A DNA stretch of 64,000 nucleotides, from NCBI RefSeq assembly GCF_900142625.1, contig NZ_FRBN01000009.1:1-64000 (forward strand), given 5' to 3'. Below, piece after piece: positions 1 through 8,000 of the stretch (position 1 is the stretch's first letter; every line of letters begins with the position of its first letter). The DNA comes from Roseovarius marisflavi (GTDB lineage: Bacteria; Pseudomonadota; Alphaproteobacteria; Rhodobacterales; Rhodobacteraceae). Below the pieces are notes generated by a model, which had not been told where the DNA came from, did no database searches, and saw only the letters and a program-made list of their open reading frames with translations. Position numbers and translations under genes: made by a program.

Positions 1-304
1 CTTCTTTGCACACATGGCTGCTTCTCCTTGATGCGCGGTTGATCCCAGTTAAGGATAACACAACGGTGGGGAAGCAGCCGACACATCCCATTAGCCGTCC
101 TTCATGCAATTTGCGCCGTTGTTCCGCTCCCAGCCCAGTCTTGCCGTCAACCGCTGAGCCACCTACTGCAAGCGGTGCGAATGACCGGTCCATCGCCATG
201 GGCCGACAAGAGTTTACAACTTTGCAAAGTCCGCAGTCTGCGCATAGCCGACCATGATGCGAGACGCCGCGAAGTTCCGTAAACCGCCCACAATGGCTGC
301 TCCG
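1..304. other. Gene-poor left flank
   Basis: I see no convincing gene in these 304 bases on either strand. The short open frames here have no recognisable motif, no good ribosome binding site and an amino-acid composition typical of noncoding GC-rich DNA. It borders the decayed endonuclease fragment, so it may be part of the same degraded stretch. Confidence 0.5.
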
Positions 305-793
305 TCACAGCATCTCCTGTTCCGCCTTTCGATACAGCCCCGCCAACGCCTGATGCCGCACCCGAAACTGGCTCCGCCGCTTGAGCGCGGGACCGGCCGA
401 CGTTGCGCTCTCGAGCTTCAGCGCCGGATCATAGTAGACGATACCCGTTGAAATCGCCCTAAGAAACAGAAAGAAATCAGTCCCCTCACACATCTCAATG
501 CGGCCGCCATACTGGCATTCGAAAGGAGGCCCCTGCCGGATCGATGGCACGTAGCATGCGCGCGCGTGCTTTCTGTTGCAGTGTGAAATCAGTCCTTCAA
601 AGGCCCATGTCGCCGCTCGCGTTCCGTCAGCATCGATGAGATGAATGCCCCCGTCCATATCGGTAATCTTGCTCTGGGTGGCATCATAGCCGCTGAGAAG
701 AAGGCTCAGCCCGGTCAGCCCGTTCGCCTCTTTTCTGATTGCGCAGGCGCCACCAAAGTTGATCCGGTCGACTTTCCCGGACTGATCAGGGCA
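305..793 (-). pseudogene. 5'-truncated MvaI/BcnI-like restriction endonuclease remnant
   Basis: An open minus-strand frame runs from a stop at 794-796 down to the stop at 305. Translation is coherent across the whole frame even before the first ATG (656-658): it contains INFGGACAIRKE, then HLIDADGTRAATW, NRKHARACYVPS, GTDFFLFLRA, VYYDPALKLE and KRRSQFRV near the end. This pattern resembles the C-terminal part of MvaI/BcnI-family type II endonucleases, recalled from memory and not searched. About 160 residues remain, whereas whole family members are several hundred residues long, and nothing similar continues upstream in any minus frame that I can read. No cognate methyltransferase lies nearby. 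I infer a dead remnant left by deletion or insertion near position 794. A small intact unknown protein starting at 658 is possible but less likely. Confidence 0.55.
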
Positions 794-1131
794 TTAGGTC
801 GTGCCGCATGCGCTGAGACCAAACATCAGCCCGCTCGACAGCCGGAGTTTTTTCTTTGTGGCTTGCTTTCTTTATGGTTGTCTTACCGCCCTGACATTCA
901 TGCATGACGAAAAGGTGAAGAACTCGGGGAATGACTGAGGCGGTCACCGGGACAAAGTCCACATCACCCAATGGGCCAAACCCTCTGTCCGGGCAGCCCC
1001 GTAAAACCACAGGTCGGCCACTTTCTCGCCAAATTGGAGCCGCGCCGACAGGGTATTTATCTAAAAAACGTCCGACTGCGCCGTTCAATTACAAACAGGC
1101 CGATCAGATCAGGGTATCAATTGGGGTTGCC
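794..1131. other. Noncoding gap before the CAP-domain gene
   Basis: Open frames cross this stretch on both strands but none carries a recognisable domain. The frame leading into the CAP gene could in principle start at 931, but that extension is low in conserved character and no ribosome binding site precedes it. The stretch probably holds the promoter of the gene starting at 1132. Confidence 0.4.
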
Positions 1132-2766
1132 ATGCTTACAGCAAACGAACAGTTATTTCTCGAACTCGTGAATGCCGCCCGGCTCGACCCTCTGGGCGAG
1201 GCCGCACGTCAGGGCATCGACCTCAACGAGGGGCTCGCGCCCGGCACCATCGCGCAAACCCCGGTGCAGGCCCTCGCCCCCAATGCGCAGATTCAGCAGG
1301 CTGCGACGGATCACGGGCAATGGATGCTCGATACCGATACCTTCTCGCATGACGGCGCAGGCGGCAGCAGCCCGGGCCAGCGGATGGCGGCAGCGGGCTA
1401 TACCTTCGAAGGATCCTGGAGCTGGGGAGAGAATCTGGCCTTGCTTCGCAGCACCGGCACGATTGATCTGGAGAGCGCGATACGCTCCCAACATGACGGG
1501 CTCTACGCAAGCCCCGGCCATCGCGGGAATCTCTTTGCCGAGCATTTTCGCGAAACCGGCGTATCGCAGAAAAGCGGCATCTTCACTCAGGATGGAGAAG
1601 ACAGAAACGCCTCCGTCATCACCCACAAGTTCGGACTGTCGGGCAGCGACGTCTTCCTCACCGGGGTCATCTATAACGACATCAATTTCGACGCGTTCTA
1701 CTCCGTCGGCGAAGGACGAGAGGCGTTTCAGGTCTCGGCGGCGGGCACGTCGACCGCCACCTGGGCGGCCGGTGGATACAGCCTCGCCCTTGAGGGCAGC
1801 CCCGCCGTCTCTGTGACCCTCGGCAATCCTGGCAACGGCATATCGCTGACGGTCGACATGTCGCAAGGCAACGTGAAGCTTGATCTGGTCAACGGCGAAC
1901 GCATCCTGACATCGGGAAACGTGGTTCTCGGCGAGGGCGCCCTCGACGTCGAGATGCTGGGCGCGGTTGACAATTCCGTGACCGGCAACGTGCTCGACAA
2001 CCTGTTTTATGTTGGGCGCGGGGACAATGTGCTGAGCGGCGGTGGCGGCACCGACCGGGTCGTCTTCACTGGCCAACGCTCGGATTTCGACATCACCGAA
2101 ACGGGCAACGGACAGGTCATCGTCACCGACCTGCGCAGCGGCCCCGAGGGCGACGGCATCAACACGCTGACCGATATCGCATTCCTGGACTTCACCGACC
2201 TGACACTGTCGCTCCTGCCCGACCCGGCCGACATCTTGCTGAGCGGGCAACTGATCGCCGGAAACGCTCCCCTGCCCGCCGATATCATGCTGCTTTTCAC
2301 GCTCTCGGATGGCAGCGAGCAGACCATCGGCACCAATGCGAATGGCGCGTTCGACCTTACACTTCCAGCGGGGCTGACCGGTCATATCGACCTCGCCCCC
2401 GGCGCGGCCAGCCCGCAGGCCGCCGATGTGGGCGATGCGCTCGATATACTGCGGCTCGCGGTTGGGCTCGAGCCTTCCTTCGGCCCGGCCACGCCACATG
2501 ACCTGATCGCGGCGGATGTCGATCTTTCGGGACAGGTCTCGGTCAATGACGCGCTCAGCGTGCTGCGCGCTGCGGTCGGCCTGGAGGTTCAGGGGGCATC
2601 GCCAGGCGATTACGTGCTGCTTGATCCGAACCAGTCGTTCGACGGGCTGAATGTGGGCGCTGTCACCTATGATCAGGGCGTCGATCTCAACCATTTTCTG
2701 GCCGGGGGCACACTCGACCTGCAGGTTATCACGCTCGGAGATCTGGGCGCGACCAACGCGGTCTGA
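1132..2766 (+). CDS. Secreted CAP/SCP-domain protein with RTX segment and dockerin-like C-terminus
   Basis: The protein of 544 residues is probably exported by the type I system downstream, because it has no Sec signal and carries RTX features. Residues about 3-165 form a CAP (SCP/PR-1-like) domain: NAARLDP, the histidine in DHGQWML, SHDGAGGSSPGQRM, GENLA and SPGHRGNLF are typical of bacterial CAP proteins. Residues about 287-312 contain a short RTX-like segment (GRGDNVLSGGGGTD). Residues about 430-487 hold two dockerin-like halves (VGDALDILRLAVGLEP and a DVDLSGQVSVND loop followed by ALSVLRAAVGL). The tail is homologous to that of the convergent gene ending at 2779. I chose ATG 1132 because a GGGG-rich site precedes it and the CAP domain begins directly after it; a longer frame from 931 is possible. 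The activity of bacterial CAP domains is mostly unknown. Confidence 0.8.
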   Translation: MLTANEQLFLELVNAARLDPLGEAARQGIDLNEGLAPGTIAQTPVQALAPNAQIQQAATDHGQWMLDTDTFSHDGAGGSSPGQRMAAAGYTFEGSWSWGENLALLRSTGTIDLESAIRSQHDGLYASPGHRGNLFAEHFRETGVSQKSGIFTQDGEDRNASVITHKFGLSGSDVFLTGVIYNDINFDAFYSVGEGREAFQVSAAGTSTATWAAGGYSLALEGSPAVSVTLGNPGNGISLTVDMSQGNVKLDLVNGERILTSGNVVLGEGALDVEMLGAVDNSVTGNVLDNLFYVGRGDNVLSGGGGTDRVVFTGQRSDFDITETGNGQVIVTDLRSGPEGDGINTLTDIAFLDFTDLTLSLLPDPADILLSGQLIAGNAPLPADIMLLFTLSDGSEQTIGTNANGAFDLTLPAGLTGHIDLAPGAASPQAADVGDALDILRLAVGLEPSFGPATPHDLIAADVDLSGQVSVNDALSVLRAAVGLEVQGASPGDYVLLDPNQSFDGLNVGAVTYDQGVDLNHFLAGGTLDLQVITLGDLGATNAV

Positions 2767-2778
2767 TCCGTCTCCTGC

Positions 2779-4833
2779 TCAAAGCACCCCGTCGAGATTG
2801 CCCGGCAGGATTGCCGTCACCAGGAATTCAAGCGCACCATCGAGTGGCACAGTCAGGTTCACCCCATCCGGCAGCGGCATGCCCCCCGTGACGACCGCCG
2901 CAAGATCTGCCTGCGGATCGAGAAACAGCCATTCCGGCGCGGTGTCGACGGGCAGGCCAATGCCCAGCCGCAACACGTCGAGCGCGTCACTCACGCTCGC
3001 CACCCCGTCACGATCAAAATCCGCGGCAATCCTGTCGGTCGCCGTCGTCGGCCCGAACCCCGGCTCAAGACCAACCGCGATCCGCAGGATGTTCAACGCA
3101 TCATCGACACCAAAGGCCGGATCGCCCGTGCTATAGCTGCGCAGAATCTGCAAATGCCCGGTCTCGCCAGCGATCGGCCCAAGATCAAAGCGCCCCGCGC
3201 CATCCGCCCGAAACGTAACCGTGTCACCCCCCGCAGGCGTAAACCGGATATCCGCGTCGGCGAGCAGGGGATTGGCCTCTTGCGCGCGCACCGACAGCAG
3301 ATTCGCCCCGTCAGCCGGGGGGGGCGGATCGGGAACGGGCGCAGGATCGGGTGGGGGTGCGCTCTCGAACAGAAACAGCGGAATCCGGTCCGGCCCCTCA
3401 AAGGCAAAGCCAAAGAGGTCCTCTTGCCCGAGCGACGCCCCGTCATGGCTGTCGATCAGCAGGACTTCGTCGCGGAACGTGATCCGTGCGCCCCCCGTGA
3501 CGCGCGTGACGCTCAACTGATCGGGATTGCGCAACAGCGTGTAATCCGACAGGTCCAGCCGGTCCTGCGACAGGTCGAAATCAGTGATCCGAACCACGCC
3601 TCCGCCGGATTGCATGACAAAGAGATCGGCCCCGACCCCGCCGGTCAATGTGCTGCCAGCGGGTCCTGCCACAAGGATGTCATCGCCCGCGCCCCCCGTC
3701 AGGGTGGCAGCTGCGCCTTCGGCCACCAGCAGGTCATCGCCCGCCCCGGCAACGAGGGCCCCCGTACCGCGCAGAACCTGCCCGATATTGCCCATCGGCA
3801 CGCTAAGGTGCGCCAGCCCGGCATCGCCCTGCGTCGCCGCAAAGATCTGAAGAGCGTCCTGCGCATGCACCGCCGTCAGCCGCGTGATCCCGTCAAGCCG
3901 GGCGCCATCGGTGCTCGCGATGCTGTCGAGATAGATCAGTCGACCATCCGGCAAGAGCGTCAGCAGGCTCAGCCCGTCATCGCTGCCCCCGGCCACAACA
4001 AAGACCTGGCCAGCGACCTGCGTAACCGCGATGTCCTGAAGATCGGCAAACCGGCTGAAACGGCTGTCGATCAGGTGATCGCGGATCTGAAACGCGCCAT
4101 CCCCCTGCAGTTCCAGCACGCTTAGGGATTGGCTGCCCGCGGCCCCAAGGATGGTGAACTGTGCGCCATGCGCCGCAATCGTCTCGACCGCGGTCGGCGT
4201 CGCCACGCCGAAACCCTCCGAGGCCCCGACCGAATCGAGTGACGCAAGGCCGCCGCCTGTTCCGACCCATGCGCTCTCGACGCCATCGGGCGTGGCCCGC
4301 GTCAGCATCACGCCCCCCGCGCCCTGCACGAGGCTCAGCGCAAGGTCCTGATCATCAAGTCCGCCCAACTGCGTCAGCCCGGCACCTGCATCCATCTGGT
4401 AGAGCCCGCCCCCGGCCAGCGCCAGAACGCCGCCGCCGACCGCATCGGGCAGGTAATCCAGCCGGTCGACCGTCGCCAGTGCGGGATCAACAAGCACGGG
4501 CGCGCGCATCGCCTGCAGTGTCCCGTCCGCCGCCAGACCATAAGAAATCAGCCGCCCATCGCCGACGCCAAGCACCAGCATGCCCTGATCCTGCGCCCAG
4601 GCAACGGCAATGTCGCGGCTCAGCGTTGCGGTCAGAGACGGCGCAAAGAGCGCGGTGTCGTGCAGGCTCAAGGCCCCTGACGCCCCCAGACGGAAGACAC
4701 TGAGCCCGCCAGCCGAACCGGTCGCGGCATAGATCAGCGTCTCGCCGTTCACCTCCGCGACCGTCACGGCGCGGATCGCGGTATCCAGCGGCAGCTGGCC
4801 CGTAATCACGCGCGCATCGAACTGAAGACGCAT
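2779..4833 (-). CDS. Beta-propeller RTX protein with dockerin-like C-terminus
   Basis: This 684-residue protein is a likely type I secretion substrate. Residues about 1-350 consist of repeated strand motifs resembling lactonase-type beta-propellers (for example TLIYAATGSAGGLSVFRL). Residues about 354-421 contain RTX nonapeptides (GAGDDLLVAEG, GGAGDDILVAG, GGVGADLFVM) followed by the usual ITDFDLSQDRLDLSDY motif. A proline-rich linker near residue 500 leads to a C-terminal module of about 175 residues with dockerin-like repeats (VDDALNILRIAVGLEP, DFDRDGVASVSD) and a hydrophobic tail. I chose ATG 4833 because GGAGGG lies just upstream; a start 18 bases further up is possible. The gene ends 12 bases from the convergent CAP gene and is divergent from the giant adhesin. 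Its ligand or substrate is unknown. Confidence 0.75.
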   Translation of the reverse strand: MRLQFDARVITGQLPLDTAIRAVTVAEVNGETLIYAATGSAGGLSVFRLGASGALSLHDTALFAPSLTATLSRDIAVAWAQDQGMLVLGVGDGRLISYGLAADGTLQAMRAPVLVDPALATVDRLDYLPDAVGGGVLALAGGGLYQMDAGAGLTQLGGLDDQDLALSLVQGAGGVMLTRATPDGVESAWVGTGGGLASLDSVGASEGFGVATPTAVETIAAHGAQFTILGAAGSQSLSVLELQGDGAFQIRDHLIDSRFSRFADLQDIAVTQVAGQVFVVAGGSDDGLSLLTLLPDGRLIYLDSIASTDGARLDGITRLTAVHAQDALQIFAATQGDAGLAHLSVPMGNIGQVLRGTGALVAGAGDDLLVAEGAAATLTGGAGDDILVAGPAGSTLTGGVGADLFVMQSGGGVVRITDFDLSQDRLDLSDYTLLRNPDQLSVTRVTGGARITFRDEVLLIDSHDGASLGQEDLFGFAFEGPDRIPLFLFESAPPPDPAPVPDPPPPADGANLLSVRAQEANPLLADADIRFTPAGGDTVTFRADGAGRFDLGPIAGETGHLQILRSYSTGDPAFGVDDALNILRIAVGLEPGFGPTTATDRIAADFDRDGVASVSDALDVLRLGIGLPVDTAPEWLFLDPQADLAAVVTGGMPLPDGVNLTVPLDGALEFLVTAILPGNLDGVL

Positions 4834-5059
4834 CTTGCCCTCCGTACCCAACTAAGACCTGTACCTTGGCCATGGGGGACGGCGCGCAGGGGACGCAAAC
4901 CTTGTCCAAAGAATGTTTTTTCCCAAAGGATTTAGAAAAATTCGAACGACGGCGGAAAAGCCATAAGGTGCAAGAAAAAAGATTTTTCTCTTGTCAAAGG
5001 ATCGCTCAGACCCGACAAATGAGCAAAATATCCATCACCCATTCTTCTGCGAGGTTGAC
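4834..5059. promoter_or_regulatory. Divergent promoter region with imperfect inverted repeat
   Basis: This AT-rich interval separates the beta-propeller gene (leftward) from the giant adhesin (rightward). At 4971-4993 lies an imperfect inverted repeat with arms beginning CAAGA and ending TCTTG around an A-tract and T-tract. Such a site may bind a regulator controlling the adhesin, or form a weak hairpin in its leader. No standard sigma-70 promoter stands out. The position is seen; the role is inferred. Confidence 0.35.
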
Positions 5060-8000
5060 GTGACAAATAATTTCCCCAAACCGATTGACGAGCGTTCCAC
5101 TGTTTCGACCGAGCTTGATAGAAAGGCCTTTGTCCGCGATTGGATCGCGCGACGCCTTAAGGCGGGAAAAATCGCGGGGTCGGGGTTTGTTGGCACGCTC
5201 CTGACACTTCCGGTGCTGGCTGCGGCGGAAGCCGGTGATGCGTTCGTCACCGCCTCGCAGATCGAGGGCGTTACCGATGTGGAGGCGATGCCGGATGGCT
5301 CTGCCCAACTCAGAATGAGCAATGGCACCACGATCTCGGTGCCCGCCTCCGATGTGCAAGTCGCCGCCAGCGGCGAGGTCCTCGTGAGTGACCGGATCGT
5401 GGAAATCGCCGCCGAGGTCATGGCAGGCGGCGGCGGGCTGGGCGGCGGCGCATTGGCCGCAGGTCTGGGCGGCGGCGTCGGACTCGCCGCCGCAGCGCTC
5501 GGCGGCGGCGGCGGTGATGGTGGGCCCGCGCCACTGCCGGTGCTCAACAGCGATAGCTTCCAGTCCGAGGTCCTCGGCGTCATCGGTGGCTTCAACAGCG
5601 ACAACACCGGGATCACCATTCCCGAAGGTGCGGCATCGGTTCAGGTCACGATTACCGATGCGGATGGCAACGAAACCACCCTGCCCGCCGATAGCTTCGA
5701 CGCGAACGGGAATTGGACCTTCACCCCGCCCGGCAACCTCCCGCAGGGCACCGTCACCGTGACCGTCACATCCCTTGATGGCGCTGGTGAGGAACTGGGC
5801 AGCACTTCGCAACAGTTCAACGTCGATACGGTGCCGCCCACCATCGCGATCACCGATGACGGCACCGGCCCGGATGGCGTGCTCAACATCGCCGAACAGG
5901 ATGCGGGCATCACCATCAGCGGCACCACTGATGCCGAGGATGGGCAGACCGTGACCGTCATGGTCGGCACAGAGGAATTCACCGGAACGGCCTCGGGCGG
6001 GACATGGAGCGTCACCGTTCCCGCCGCCAGCCTCGCCGCTCTCGCCGACGGTGCCACCGTGAGCGTCACTGCGAATGTCAACGACGCCGCGGGCAATCCT
6101 GCGCCCGAAGCGACCGACAGCTTCAGCACCGATCTGAGCGCCGCGATCACCATCGCCCAGATCAACGGCGAGGATGTCGCCACGGCAGATATCAGCGCCG
6201 CCGACCGCGTGGGCGGCTTCGACGTGACCGGTACGGTCACGGGCGTGGAGGACGGCCAGACCGTTACCGTCACGCTCAACGGTCAGGATTTCACCGGCCC
6301 GGTCACGGGCGGGGCCTTCACCGTGCCGATCACCGAGGCCTTCCTCGCCACCCTCGGCAACGGCCCGACGACTCTGACCCTATCGGCAAGCGTGACCGAC
6401 GTGGCGGGCAACACCGCCACCGACACGCCCGCCAATGTTCCCGCCGATTTCACCGGCCCGTCGATCACCATCGACCCGATCGGCACCGCAGATGGCGATG
6501 GCGTGCTCAACATCGCCGAGAGCGGCGGATCACTCGAAATCACCGGTTCGACCAACCTCGTGGAGGCGGGCCAGCCGGTCACCGTCACCGTCAACGGCGT
6601 CACGCTCGCGGGTCCCGTCACGGTTGGCGTGGGCGGCACATGGACGGCCACGGCGACATCGGGCGAGCTTTCCGGTCTTCCGCTCAACGGCACCGTCGAT
6701 GTGACGGCCAACGTGTCTGATCTGGTTGGCCTCGCGGCACCAGAGGCGACCGCGCAGGTCGACACCGATCTTGAGGCGCCTACGATAAGCATCGACACCC
6801 CGATTGCCGGCGATGACGTGATAAACATCGTCGAGAAGGGCGCGGCGCTTCAGATCTCTGGTACGACGACCGGGGTCGAGGATGGTCAGGAGGTGACGGT
6901 CACCCTCGTAAATGGAGCGACAACCGTCACGACGGCAACGGCCACGGTGACCGGTGGCACCTGGTCAACCGATATCCCTGCCTCCGCTCTCAGCGGGTTG
7001 AGCGGTGATCTGGCGCTTGATGTGACCGCCGATGTTTCAGACGCGGCTCTCAACCCGGCGCCGCAGGCAAGCGAGCCGCTGGCCACGGACCTTACCCCGC
7101 CCACCATCGCCTTCGACGCGATCTCGGGCGATAACCAAATCGGGCTGCTCGACGTGCAGGGCGATCTCGAAATCACCGGCACCACCGACGCCGAGGTGGG
7201 CCAGGCAGTCACACTGACCTTCGATGGCGAGGAACTCACCGGCTCCGTAACCGGCCCCGGCGTCTGGTCCGTGACCGTGCCGCAAGCCAACATTCAGGCG
7301 ATTCAAACCGCTGCGGGTGCGGGTGGGGTTCTCGACAACATTCCCGTCACCGCTACTGTCAGCGATGCCGCCGGCAACCCGGCAACGACCCCGGCCAGCA
7401 CGACCATCGACGCCGATTTCAACGGGCCGTCGATTGTCATCGACGACATTACCGGCGACAATATCATCAACGCCGCCGAAGCGGGCGGCGACATCACCAT
7501 CTCGGGCTCAACCAACAACGTGCCCGACGGTCAGACGGTCACGCTCGATGTGGGCGGTGTGCCTCTGAGCGCCACTGTAGCCGGCGGCGTCTGGCAGGTA
7601 TCGCTGACCCCGGCACAGGCGGCAACCGCGGGCCTCACGGATGGTGCGACGGTCAGCGTCACAGCGGATGTCACCGACGGAGACAGCGTGCCAGCCCCGC
7701 AGGCGACGGCACAAGTCATTGCCGATTTCACCGCGCCCACCGTTGCCATAAACGCGATTTCTGGCGATGACATCATCAACATCGCCGACAGCACGCAGCT
7801 CCTGACGATCTCGGGCACGACCACGGGCGTGGAAGCCGGTCGGTCGGTTTCAGTGAATGTTCCGAGTCTTGGTGGAGCCTCCGCAGAAGTCGGGGCAGAC
7901 GGCACATGGAGTGTGAGTTTCGCGGCGACCCTTACCGAACAGTGGGTCACGGCCGTGGGCGACGGGGCAACGCCCGCCATCACCGCCAACGTCACCGATC

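Noticed and set aside
786-1088. Possible leftward 100-residue gene
   Set aside because: No motif, weak start, and it overlaps the decayed region. No continuity with the endonuclease remnant could be seen.
1153-2694. Long antisense open frame opposite the CAP-domain gene
   Set aside because: It mirrors the codon pattern of the real gene in GC-rich DNA, has no recognisable domain, and the opposite strand encodes clear CAP and dockerin-like motifs.
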